A stretch of DNA of 64,000 nt from Pseudomonas sp. RIT409. Lineage in GTDB: Bacteria; Pseudomonadota; Gammaproteobacteria; Pseudomonadales; Pseudomonadaceae. The stretch spans positions 62,001 to 126,000 of the forward strand of contig NZ_QARE02000009.1 of NCBI RefSeq assembly GCF_003052515.2. Direction: 5' to 3'. A model generated the notes under the pieces. It saw only the letters and a list, made by a program, of their open reading frames with translations, was not told the DNA's origin and searched no databases. Below, piece by piece: positions 17,292-24,601 of the stretch. Position 1 is the stretch's first letter. Every line of letters begins with the position of its first letter. Both the position numbers and the translations under genes were made by a program.

Positions 17292-18132
17292 GGGAGCTGC
17301 CCTCGCTGTTGTTGGTTGGAGCCTCGAGAAAATCCCCCAGTGCGGCGTAAAACCCCGCCGCGTTGTCCCAGGGAATCATGTGCCCGGCCTCTGCCACGCG
17401 AATGTGGGCCAGGGCGGGGAGCAACGCCTGCATCTCGGCCACGTCCTCGTCCTTGACCACATCGCCTCGGGCAGCGGTGATCAGCAAGGTGGGGCACGTG
17501 ACATGGGCAACCTGCTCGACGACTGCGTCCTCGTGGAAGCCACTGAAGCTGGCGAGAATCGCCCGCTCGTCGCAGGTATGCAGCCACTGCGCCCGCAGCG
17601 CGCGCTGCTCGTCGGTCCAGGTCGGGCAAAAGGCGCGCATGTCTTCGCCACTCATGCCCCGTCGGGCCTGACGGATCGAGTCGATGTACCAAGGCAGTTG
17701 CGCCGGATAGGGGCGACGGCCCGGCCCCGATACAGGCGGGTCCACCCAAACCATGCGCGCCAGCCCGGCGGGGCGGGATTGCGCGGCACGAATAGCGATC
17801 CTCGCCCCCATCGAATGGCCCAGGACGCTGTAGCGCGCCAGTCCCAGGGCTGCGGCGAATGCGTTCAGGTCGGCGGCCTGGGCATCCAGGCCGTAGTCCA
17901 GGTGGGGACCGGCTTCCGACAACCCACGGCCCCTCACGTCCAGCACATAGACCTCCAGGCGGGCGGCCAACTGCTCGGCCACAAAACCCCAAGTGACGGC
18001 CGGGCTGGTGATCCCCGGTACCACGATGACCGGGTCCCGGCCGGCGCCGACATCCTTCGCAGGGCCATAACGCAGATAATGCTGGCGAATGCCGTTGGCC
18101 TGTACGTGCGCACCATAACGAAGTTGACTCAT
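17278..18132 (-). CDS. nicD: N-formylmaleamate deformylase (NicD type, alpha/beta hydrolase)
   Basis: A 284-residue alpha/beta hydrolase. The nucleophile elbow is GHSMG, the acid lies in VWVDPPV, and the histidine in EAGHMIPWDN, the three positions used by NicD. The oxyanion region VVPGITSPAVTWGF and the segment LDVRGRGLSEAG are also typical. It should remove formate from N-formylmaleamate to give maleamate. The family is broad, but location between a flavin monooxygenase and nicX makes this the best call. The gap to the monooxygenase upstream is 15 bp. Confidence 0.87.
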   Translation of the reverse strand: MSQLRYGAHVQANGIRQHYLRYGPAKDVGAGRDPVIVVPGITSPAVTWGFVAEQLAARLEVYVLDVRGRGLSEAGPHLDYGLDAQAADLNAFAAALGLARYSVLGHSMGARIAIRAAQSRPAGLARMVWVDPPVSGPGRRPYPAQLPWYIDSIRQARRGMSGEDMRAFCPTWTDEQRALRAQWLHTCDERAILASFSGFHEDAVVEQVAHVTCPTLLITAARGDVVKDEDVAEMQALLPALAHIRVAEAGHMIPWDNAAGFYAALGDFLEAPTNNSEGSSHGGQ

Positions 18133-18147
18133 GGCATGACCTCCGTC

Positions 18148-19383
18148 TCAGGCAGGGATTTTTTCCGCGTGGGGGAACCGCGTTTCGCAATCCCGGGCGT
18201 CGTATTGGTAGACCCAGTTGGCTTGGATCCCCACGGCATTGGGGTTGAGCAATTGGCGCCAGCGGTAGGCCATGTCGCGCTTGAGCTGCGACCACGCCGA
18301 GGGCAAGTGATACGTCCGCCCACGCTCACGGGCTTCCAATTGGACGCGGCTGGTGCGTGGCAGCCGTTCGAGTTCGTAGGCGCGCAAGGCCGATTGCAGT
18401 TGCGGTAGCCCATGACTGGCCAAGGATTGAGCCAGCACGTAACCGTCTTCGATGGCCATCGCCGCACCCTGCGACAGAAACGGCAGCATCGGGTGCGCCG
18501 CGTCGCCCAGCAGCGTGGCATGGCCCTTGGACCAGGTCTGCATCGGGTCGCGATCGAACAAGCCCCACTTGTAGATGGCGTCCGGGTCCGTGCGCTTGAA
18601 TAACTCGATCAGGTTCGGGTGCCAGCCCTTGAAGCCGTCGAGCAGCGCCTGCTGCGTGCTCTTGGCGTTCCACGATTCTTCAACCCAGGCGGGGCTTTCG
18701 TTGACCGCAACGATGTTCACCATCGAGCCGCCCTTGACGTAATACGTCACCACATGCCCTTTGGGCCCCATCCAGAAATTCGAATCCGGACTGACAAACG
18801 GCAACGGGTGTTTCTCGACATTGACCAGCGCACGCCAACACATGTGACCGGTGTACTTGGCGGCTTCCTGCCCCCACAGTTGTTCACGAATCACCGAGCG
18901 CACGCCATCGGCGCCGACAATCAGGTCGGCCTCGAACTGCGAACCGTCGGCAAACTCGGCAACCGCGGTCTGCCCGTGCTGCTGCAGGCCGATGCAATGG
19001 GCGCCAAACGTGGCTTGGGCGGGCTTGATGTCGCCCGCGAGCGCGGCGTGGAGATCGGCGCGATGAACGTGGTAGAACGGAGCGCCGTAGAGCGCGGGGC
19101 AACTGTCCTTGAGCGGAGTCCGGAACAGTTCCCGCCCCGTTTTCCAGTTGCGACCGACCATGGCCTGAGGCAAGAACCCGATAGACTTCAATCGGTCATC
19201 CAGCCCCAGCTCGGACAACACCTTGACCGCGTTGGGGGTCATCTGCACGCCTGCCCCCACTTCACCGAACATGGCTGCGCGCTCGAAAATCCGCGCCTCG
19301 ATACCCCGCTGCTCGAGTGCCCGGGCAAGCGTCACGCCCCCGATCCCCGCGCCGATGATCCCGACTCGCAATGCTCTGCTCAT
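18148..19383 (-). CDS. FAD-dependent aromatic monooxygenase, NicC/HpaM-like
   Basis: A 411-residue class A flavoprotein hydroxylase with the dinucleotide motif GAGIGG at residues 11-16, the DG motif region LIVGADGVRS, and the FAD ribityl motif GDAAHPMLPFLSQGAAMAIEDG. Because nicD-nicX-nicF follow directly, its product is probably 2,5-dihydroxypyridine. Two known decarboxylating hydroxylases give that product: NicC from 6-hydroxynicotinate and the HpaM-type enzyme from 5-hydroxypicolinate. From memory it is not a close NicC match and looks nearer to salicylate/3-hydroxybenzoate hydroxylases, so the substrate is open. The ATG at 19383 follows a GGGAG. An operator-like palindrome lies about 50-75 bp upstream. 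Confidence 0.82.
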   Translation of the reverse strand: MSRALRVGIIGAGIGGVTLARALEQRGIEARIFERAAMFGEVGAGVQMTPNAVKVLSELGLDDRLKSIGFLPQAMVGRNWKTGRELFRTPLKDSCPALYGAPFYHVHRADLHAALAGDIKPAQATFGAHCIGLQQHGQTAVAEFADGSQFEADLIVGADGVRSVIREQLWGQEAAKYTGHMCWRALVNVEKHPLPFVSPDSNFWMGPKGHVVTYYVKGGSMVNIVAVNESPAWVEESWNAKSTQQALLDGFKGWHPNLIELFKRTDPDAIYKWGLFDRDPMQTWSKGHATLLGDAAHPMLPFLSQGAAMAIEDGYVLAQSLASHGLPQLQSALRAYELERLPRTSRVQLEARERGRTYHLPSAWSQLKRDMAYRWRQLLNPNAVGIQANWVYQYDARDCETRFPHAEKIPA

Positions 19384-19434
19384 GATCTTTCTCCCGCCGT
19401 CTGACGACTCGCCCTACGGCCTTACGTAATAATT

Positions 19435-19457
19435 GGTCAACCAATTAATTGTTGATC
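19435..19457. promoter_or_regulatory. Putative TetR operator upstream of the flavin monooxygenase
   Basis: A 23-bp near-perfect palindrome centred on AATTAATT (nonamer at 19443-19451). The arms are GGTCAACC on the left and GTTGATC on the right. It overlaps an AT-rich stretch with TTGATC and AATTAT boxes that could be the promoter. This is the best-formed of the four related sites. Confidence 0.6.
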
Positions 19458-19471
19458 AAAAAAATTTTGAT
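19455..19471. repeat. Second AT-rich palindrome beside the operator
   Basis: ATCAAAA and TTTTGAT form a perfect 7-bp inverted repeat with a 3-bp centre, overlapping the right arm of the operator by 3 bp. It lies just downstream of the reductase stop codon, so it may be part of a regulatory site or a short terminator-like element. Confidence 0.4.
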
Positions 19472-19478
19472 TAGACCT

Positions 19479-20435
19479 TCAGAGGTCCAACACCAAGCCA
19501 TCGCCGACACCGCGCGAACAGCAAATCATCATGCTTTCACTGCGCTGCCGCTGCCCGGGTGTCAGGACCGTATCCCGGTGCTCGACCTGCCCTGCCAGAA
19601 CCCTGACTTCACAAGCCCCACACACCCCTTCTTCGCAGGAATACGCCACATCGACGCCCGCCGCCTCGCAGACCTGCAATAGACTCAGTTCGGCTGGCAC
19701 GGTCAAGGTCATACCGGACCGCTGCAGCGTCACGCGGAAGCTGTCGCCTGGCTGCAATGCATCGGTGGTGGCACTGAAGCGCTCTCGGTGGGTGTTCCCT
19801 TCCGGTCGGCCCTGCGTCAAACGATCGAACTCGTCCACCATGCCCTGCGGCCCGCAGCAATACAGCTGCGCTTCATCGGGCAAGGTCGCCAGCACATCGT
19901 TGAGGCGCGGCGGACTCTCGCCCGTGCGGGTATGGAACAAACGGACATCGTCCTGCTCGTGGCATAACTGCTCGTGAAAGAGCATGTGTTGCGGGCTGCT
20001 CGCCCAGTAATACAGCGTGACGCTGCGTCCACTGGCCTTCAGTTGGCGGTACATGGAAATAAGCGGGGTGATGCCGATGCCCCCGGCGAACAGGTGAAAT
20101 GGCTCGTCGCTCGGCCGCAGCGGAAAATGGTTGCGTGGCGCCGACAATGCGTATTCCGCCCCCACCACCGACTCGAAATGCAGCTTGCGCGATCCCCCCT
20201 TCCCGGCCTCTGACAGTTGCACGGCAATTCGGTATTGCGCCGGGTGTCGAGCGGGCCATAACAGCGAATATTGCCGCAGCACATCTGGGGCCATGGCCAC
20301 GTCGACGTGAGCCCCGGGCTCGTAAGCCGGTAGCGGCTGGCCGTCCAGCGATTCGAAGGTGTAGAGGTTGATGCCTGGCACGCCGTATTCGATGGCCCGC
20401 AGACGCACCTTGATCACGCCGTCAGATAACGCCAT
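19479..20435 (-). CDS. PDR/VanB-type oxidoreductase (FMN, NAD, [2Fe-2S])
   Basis: A 318-residue reductase of the phthalate dioxygenase reductase class. Order of domains: FMN-binding beta barrel with RQYSLL, NAD-binding part with GGIGITPLISMYRQL, and a C-terminal plant-type ferredoxin with CEEGVCGACEVRVL and a fourth Cys in MICCSRG. It passes electrons from NAD(P)H to the Rieske oxygenase encoded immediately upstream, whose stop it overlaps by 14 bp. This two-component design is typical of VanAB-type demethylases and of phthalate-type ring hydroxylases. Confidence 0.9.
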   Translation of the reverse strand: MALSDGVIKVRLRAIEYGVPGINLYTFESLDGQPLPAYEPGAHVDVAMAPDVLRQYSLLWPARHPAQYRIAVQLSEAGKGGSRKLHFESVVGAEYALSAPRNHFPLRPSDEPFHLFAGGIGITPLISMYRQLKASGRSVTLYYWASSPQHMLFHEQLCHEQDDVRLFHTRTGESPPRLNDVLATLPDEAQLYCCGPQGMVDEFDRLTQGRPEGNTHRERFSATTDALQPGDSFRVTLQRSGMTLTVPAELSLLQVCEAAGVDVAYSCEEGVCGACEVRVLAGQVEHRDTVLTPGQRQRSESMMICCSRGVGDGLVLDL

Positions 20436-21480
20436 AGCGGATGCCTTTGTTACGCAGCCAGGTCCGATAGCGCTGGCCCATCAGGTCGGTGCGATGGTGC
20501 AGTTCGTAACGCAGCTCCACTGGAATCCGCTCCGGGCGCTGACTCTCCACGATTTCACGGTCCTGGCCGAACACCACATCGGCTCGGGCCTTTACCGCCG
20601 CTGGGTCAGGACGCGGAGTGACGTTCATGCCGGCGCAGACGCGCACGATGCAACTGACCGCATCCAGTGGTTGAACGGTGAACAGCGTGGCGAAGGTATC
20701 GGAATGGTCGCTGACGATGTTGCCTTCGGCGTCCGCGTCCTGGGTGCGTTTGGAAAAGTAGCCCACCAGCGGTCGAAACGCGTGGTAGGTGTAGAAAGCC
20801 ATCAAGGGCTTGCCGCGCGCATCGCCCCACGGCTGAAAGACCCGGACCTCGGAGGAGCGCAACCCCGTGTCCACCTCTTCGACGGTATAGGGCTCCAGGC
20901 GGTCAGGGTTGTCCATCACGCCGTTGAGCCCGGCGTGCACGAACGGAAAATGCGAAGCGTCGATGAAGTTCTCCACCGCGCGGAAACCATTGGCAGCATA
21001 GGTATAGGGGCCGCTGTGCACCTTGAGGAAGGTCTCGTCGTCCCATTCGGGAAAGACCGGAACGTCGGACTCAGGCTGCCCCAGGCAGGTCCAGACGAAG
21101 CCATAGCGCTCCACTGCGAGGTAGGGAAACGCCCGCGCTTTCTTCATCGGCTTTTCATCGGGCGCCGCAGGCATCAAAGTGCAGGCACCTTCGCCGTTGT
21201 ATTGCCAGCCATGGTACGGGCAAACCACCGAATCGTTCTTGATCCAGCCTTTGGAGAGCCGTGCGCCACGATGGATGCATAAATCTTCCCAGACATGCAC
21301 TTGCCCATCGGCACTGCGCCAGACAATCAGTTCACGCTCCAGCAGGCGGACGGGGTTAATCGTGCCCTCCACAAAGTCAGTGCTGTAGCCCACGACATGC
21401 CAGTCATTCAGCAAGACAGGGTCTTGGCAGCCGTCTGCGGCAGTGACCGGTTGATGAGATGAAACGGCGATCAGATTCAT
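20422..21480 (-). CDS. Rieske non-heme iron oxygenase, VanA-like
   Basis: A 352-residue catalytic subunit. The Rieske [2Fe-2S] ligands appear as CIHRGA followed by CPYHGW about 17 residues later (around residues 69-91). The mononuclear iron site is in ENFIDASHFPFVH, with the bridging Asp and two His. The ATG at 21480 has GAGGAG at good spacing; a GTG at 21483 precedes it. Relatives O- or N-demethylate methoxy and methylamine groups or hydroxylate aromatic acids. As first gene of a cluster leading to 2,5-dihydroxypyridine it presumably performs the first oxidation or demethylation of the imported substrate. No beta subunit or separate ferredoxin is encoded nearby. Confidence 0.88.
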   Translation of the reverse strand: MNLIAVSSHQPVTAADGCQDPVLLNDWHVVGYSTDFVEGTINPVRLLERELIVWRSADGQVHVWEDLCIHRGARLSKGWIKNDSVVCPYHGWQYNGEGACTLMPAAPDEKPMKKARAFPYLAVERYGFVWTCLGQPESDVPVFPEWDDETFLKVHSGPYTYAANGFRAVENFIDASHFPFVHAGLNGVMDNPDRLEPYTVEEVDTGLRSSEVRVFQPWGDARGKPLMAFYTYHAFRPLVGYFSKRTQDADAEGNIVSDHSDTFATLFTVQPLDAVSCIVRVCAGMNVTPRPDPAAVKARADVVFGQDREIVESQRPERIPVELRYELHHRTDLMGQRYRTWLRNKGIRYGVI

Positions 21481-21521
21481 CACGACTCCTCTGCTTTCTC
21501 AGGTTCGCTCACTGAAGAGCA

Positions 21522-21549
21522 CAATTAATTAATCAACCTTTTAATTAAA
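21522..21549. promoter_or_regulatory. Putative TetR operator region upstream of the Rieske gene
   Basis: The nonamer AATTAATTG occurs on the minus strand at 21522-21530, and a second AT-rich core, TTTTAATTAAAC, follows at about 21538-21549. The pair lies 40-70 bp upstream of the Rieske start codon, where a promoter would be expected. Confidence 0.55.
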
Positions 21550-21624
21550 CGTTAGCAGAAGGTGTGCCAAAAACACGCTGTCGTTTTAACCTGCTGATTC
21601 TTCTCGTAATTAGGTTTTCTGCGA

Positions 21625-21650
21625 TGCGTCGCCTCTTCTCAAGCGACGCA
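21625..21650 (-). terminator. Hairpin after tetR
   Basis: TGCGTCGC and GCGACGCA form an 8-bp perfect stem with a 10-base loop, 54 bp downstream of the tetR stop. On the minus strand it is followed by AGAAAACC rather than a T-tract, so it may be a weak terminator before the Rieske promoter. Confidence 0.45.
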
Positions 21651-21703
21651 CCATCCTGGTGAACCTATCGCCACTTTGGTGCTTTTTCCGCGCGTGGCGG
21701 AGG

Positions 21704-22405
21704 TCAGGCCGACATTCCACCCACCACGAAACTGGTCACTTGCTGAATGAGCGACTGCCAGTCTTCCGGGTTGTACTGACCGTCCGGCAGCCGCTCTTCC
21801 ATCCGGTGGCTGTCCGAAAACGCATACAGGTAGGTACCGACCATCAAGGTAATGCGCCAATTGGCGTCCAGATCGGTCAGGCCCGGCACCGCCTCCTTGA
21901 GCGCGTCGACATACCGCTGGGTTGACGTGCCATAGGCCTTGTCTCGCAATGCGTAGGAAATATTTGGTGGCTCAGTGTGAAGTCGCGCCTGCAGTCGCAA
22001 GAAGTGGCGACCCTGAACCGAGGTGCGCAGTACCACGGTCGGCAGCAGAAACGCCTCGACGATTGCGCGCACGCTGGGGGCCTGCCCTTGGGCTTGAAGG
22101 GTATCGAGGTTTTTCAGGCGCTCATCGGAAATCGCACTCCCTCGACGCAGAAACACCTCTTCGAACAGCCCGTATTTGGAACCGAAATAATAACTGATGA
22201 GCGCCTGGGTCACGTTGGCATGCTGCGACACCTCGCGCATCGTCGTGCCGGCGTACCCCAGGTTGGCAAACATTTCTTCGGCCGCGTCGAGTATCCCGTC
22301 TCGCAAATTGCTGGCGCCTTCTGGACGCCCCGGTCCCTTCTTGCCGGTCTTGCCCTTCCTTTCGAGGGAAGCGGCCTTACCACGACGGCCCGTAATGGTC
22401 TGCAT
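21704..22405 (-). CDS. TetR-family regulator of the catabolic cluster
   Basis: A 233-residue repressor-type protein. A basic N-terminal tail (many Lys/Arg, residues 1-30) precedes the TetR helix-turn-helix at about residues 38-82 (ILDAAEEMFANLGYAGTTMREVSQHANVTQALISYYFGSK). The C-terminal ligand-binding part resembles the NicS/RutR-like group. It lies directly upstream of the Rieske gene in the same orientation, and the shared AATTAATTG site also occurs about 80 bp before its own start, suggesting autoregulation. P. putida nicotinate degradation also uses a TetR protein, NicS, with a MarR protein, NicR; no MarR gene is present here. Confidence 0.88.
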   Translation of the reverse strand: MQTITGRRGKAASLERKGKTGKKGPGRPEGASNLRDGILDAAEEMFANLGYAGTTMREVSQHANVTQALISYYFGSKYGLFEEVFLRRGSAISDERLKNLDTLQAQGQAPSVRAIVEAFLLPTVVLRTSVQGRHFLRLQARLHTEPPNISYALRDKAYGTSTQRYVDALKEAVPGLTDLDANWRITLMVGTYLYAFSDSHRMEERLPDGQYNPEDWQSLIQQVTSFVVGGMSA

Positions 22406-22481
22406 GAATGAAGATTACCTTGTGATCCCTTGTTTTCGCGGGAGGCGCCCAAGTGCGCCGCCTCGACGGACGAGTGAGATA

Positions 22482-22490
22482 AATTAATTG
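22482..22490. promoter_or_regulatory. Putative autoregulatory TetR operator
   Basis: AATTAATTG in the 137-bp gap between the RES toxin stop and the tetR start, flanked by ATAA on the left and ATTAGC on the right. It is one of four copies of this nonamer in the cluster. Confidence 0.5.
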
Positions 22491-22542
22491 ATTAGCTCTT
22501 TAACTCCTAGCAGCGTTCGTGCCACTCAGGATGAAAGAAGCC

Positions 22543-23244
22543 TTAGGCGCCTGTCGCGCCGGAGAGACGATTGACGCTGGTGATGCGCCCATTCCAGATC
22601 ATTTCGTAATGCGCGCTTTGATGGATGGAAACCACGTGGCGCGGCGTCAACAGCGCCCAACAATAATTACCTGGCGAACGCACGGAATGGTAGCGCAGCC
22701 CGGCGACGCCCTTGCGTCTCAACGCAGCGCCCAAGGAATGGGATGCCGAGTAGTCGTCGGGGGCGTAGATGGGATCGGACAATGGAACCCCAGTGGCATC
22801 GACGCATCCCGTCTCCCGGAAGCGGCATGACAGGCCGCGGAAGACAAACCGCTCATAATTGAGATCGTCCACCCCTGACCAATAACGCTGCTGGTGATGC
22901 CTGACTTCGGCGATGGCGGTTTCCACGGCATCGGCGAGGTAAAGCACGCCGAAGGCACCGCTGCTGAAACGCGACCCGCTCGGATTGACATGGGTGAAGG
23001 GCGCGGTCGCGTAGGCACAGCCGGGGATGCCGAAGGGAATGTCCTGCCGTGGGATCAGCTCCAGCCTGCCCACTTCGTTGAGCAAGCGAGGGTTGGTCAG
23101 CGCCTGAATCTGATAAAGGGTTTCGAATTCGTCAGCGTCGGCCACGTCGTTGAACAAGTTGATAGGCGGGTACTTGGAGTTGACCAGGCGCCAGGCGTGC
23201 TGTTTTTCATCTGGCAACTCAGGCAACGATTCCGGCGTCACCAT
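22543..23244 (-). CDS. RES-domain toxin
   Basis: A 233-residue RES-family protein, the toxin of RES/Xre type II modules; characterised members deplete NAD+. The name-giving conserved Arg, Glu and Ser positions fit HAWRLVNSKYPP near residue 16, the ETAIAEVRHH segment around 110, and the later Ser-containing SPGNYCWAL. It overlaps the upstream antitoxin gene by 7 bp, the expected order (antitoxin first). It is longer than many RES toxins (about 150-230 residues) but shows no extra domain. Confidence 0.85.
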   Translation of the reverse strand: MVTPESLPELPDEKQHAWRLVNSKYPPINLFNDVADADEFETLYQIQALTNPRLLNEVGRLELIPRQDIPFGIPGCAYATAPFTHVNPSGSRFSSGAFGVLYLADAVETAIAEVRHHQQRYWSGVDDLNYERFVFRGLSCRFRETGCVDATGVPLSDPIYAPDDYSASHSLGAALRRKGVAGLRYHSVRSPGNYCWALLTPRHVVSIHQSAHYEMIWNGRITSVNRLSGATGA

Positions 23245-23642
23245 TGGGCGCCCCGCAGGGCATCGATCCGCCGGAAGGTTTCGTACAGGGACGTCATGTC
23301 CCCTTGTGCCATCACCTCCAGCGGAGAGCGGCCGTTGAAAAACTCGTTGTGATTGGCCATCGCCGGGAAGCCGTACACATTGTCCGGGTTGTCGAACAAC
23401 GTGCGCAGCGCTGCATGGATGTTGAGGACGAAACTGACCCGGTGCAGTTGATCAAGATCCAGCGTCACCGACCAGCCGGCATCGTCCTGACGGGCCCGGG
23501 TGTAGGTGCTGCGGGATATACGCAGCACCCGGCAAGCCTGTTCGCTGGACGCTTTCCATTTGTCGAGCACGCGCAGCGCCGCACGCAGGCCCACCACACC
23601 TTGGGTGCGGGAAAGTGCCTGAGTGGTGAGGGCAGCTGTCAT
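23238..23642 (-). CDS. Xre/MbcA/ParS-type antitoxin
   Basis: A 134-residue antitoxin. The N-terminal part has a helix-turn-helix (SSEQACRVLRISRSTYTRARQ) and the C-terminal part the MbcA/ParS toxin-binding domain with the conserved ending of this group (AMANHNEFFNGRSPLEVMAQGDMTSL in two segments). It starts at the ATG at 23642 after GGAG. It should bind and neutralise the RES toxin and repress the operon by binding repeats just upstream. Confidence 0.87.
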   Translation of the reverse strand: MTAALTTQALSRTQGVVGLRAALRVLDKWKASSEQACRVLRISRSTYTRARQDDAGWSVTLDLDQLHRVSFVLNIHAALRTLFDNPDNVYGFPAMANHNEFFNGRSPLEVMAQGDMTSLYETFRRIDALRGAQW

Positions 23643-23663
23643 CGCGAAATCTCCTAATTGACT

Positions 23664-23698
23664 CTGTAGAGCCAACTATAGGCCTTTTGCCTCTATAG
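23664..23698. promoter_or_regulatory. Repeated CTRTAG boxes upstream of the RES/Xre operon
   Basis: CTGTAG (23664-23669), CTATAG (23676-23681) and CTATAG (23693-23698) lie within 60 bp upstream of the antitoxin start. The first sits in a short palindrome, CTCTGTAGAG. This is a plausible operator for antitoxin autoregulation. Confidence 0.45.
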
Positions 23699-23715
23699 AT
23701 GCAAATCGCATAGAC

Positions 23716-24441
23716 TCAGCGACGCACCGAGTTCGCAGGTTCGCGTTCGTCGCGCACCATCAGCATGAGCGCGTCGCGTTTTTCCAGCAGATGATGGCGC
23801 AGGATGCCGCTCAGCCGTTTGCCATCCCGAGCCTCGAGTGCCTCGATCATCTCTTCGTGATCGTGCAAGGCCCGCTCCCATTTCGGAGCCTGTTGATTGG
23901 AGAGGAAACGTAAGGCCTGGATACGGCGGTTCAGCGACAGGTACACCTGACGCAGTGCCGTGTTGCGTGCCGCCTGGTTGATGAGGTCGTGGATCGCCCG
24001 GTTACGCTGGTAGTAACCCGGCAAATCGTTCTGGTTCTTGCTGACGACCATTGCGTAGTGAAGCGCCTTGATTTCATCGAGTTCTTCAGCGGTGATGCGA
24101 TCGCAGGCCAGTTCACCGGCAAAGGCCTCGATGCCACTCATCAGCTCGAAGGTTTCACGGATCTCCAACTCCGACATGCGGGCCACCGTAGCGCCACGGT
24201 TAGGGTTGATCTCGATCAACCCCTCCACGGCGAGCACCTTGAGCGCTTCACGCAACGGCGTTCGCGATATGCCAAGGGTCTCGCACAGCTCCCTCTCGTT
24301 GAGCTTCGTGCCGGGTGCCAACACCCCTTCCGTGATGAACGTACGCAAGTGCTCGACCACCACATCATGCAGGCGCTGACGCTCGACCTTGAGCAGCGGG
24401 CGCGCGTTATCGGGCCCTGCAAATACTTCGACGTTTTGCAT
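23716..24441 (-). CDS. GntR-family regulator (FCD/VanR subfamily)
   Basis: A 241-residue regulator starting at the ATG at 24441. The winged-helix domain lies at residues 20-85 (VLAPGTKLNERELCETLGISRTPLREALKVLAVEGLI) and the all-helical FCD ligand domain follows, with FELMSGIEAFAGELA and the metal-site histidine region NRAIHDLINQAA. It is divergent from the aminotransferase gene, with 160 bp between, and two copies of TTTTGCATNCAAAA lie in that gap, one over its own start codon. It probably controls the aminotransferase and transporter genes and itself. Confidence 0.87.
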   Translation of the reverse strand: MQNVEVFAGPDNARPLLKVERQRLHDVVVEHLRTFITEGVLAPGTKLNERELCETLGISRTPLREALKVLAVEGLIEINPNRGATVARMSELEIRETFELMSGIEAFAGELACDRITAEELDEIKALHYAMVVSKNQNDLPGYYQRNRAIHDLINQAARNTALRQVYLSLNRRIQALRFLSNQQAPKWERALHDHEEMIEALEARDGKRLSGILRHHLLEKRDALMLMVRDEREPANSVRR

Positions 24442-24447
24442 ACAAAA
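24434..24447. promoter_or_regulatory. Putative GntR operator over the regulator's start codon
   Basis: TTTTGCATACAAAA; read on the minus strand it contains TTGTATGCAA, which fits the TNGTNNNACNA-like pattern of FCD-type GntR sites. The CAT inside it is the start codon of the gntR gene. Confidence 0.5.
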
Positions 24448-24556
24448 TCCTCTAACAGCGCGTGTGCGTTCCACGCCTTATACCGTAAACACCCAGGAAT
24501 GACCGGATATTAGCTCATTTGAGCCGTTTGACACAGGTAGACCCAGTGCTAAGGTA

Positions 24557-24570
24557 TTTTGCATTCAAAA
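24557..24570. promoter_or_regulatory. Putative GntR operator before the aminotransferase
   Basis: TTTTGCATTCAAAA, differing in one base from the site at 24434-24447. It lies 32 bp upstream of the aminotransferase start codon, where binding would block transcription. Confidence 0.5.
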
Positions 24571-24601
24571 AACAAAAGACAAAAAACCCCAGGAGTTACC
24601 C

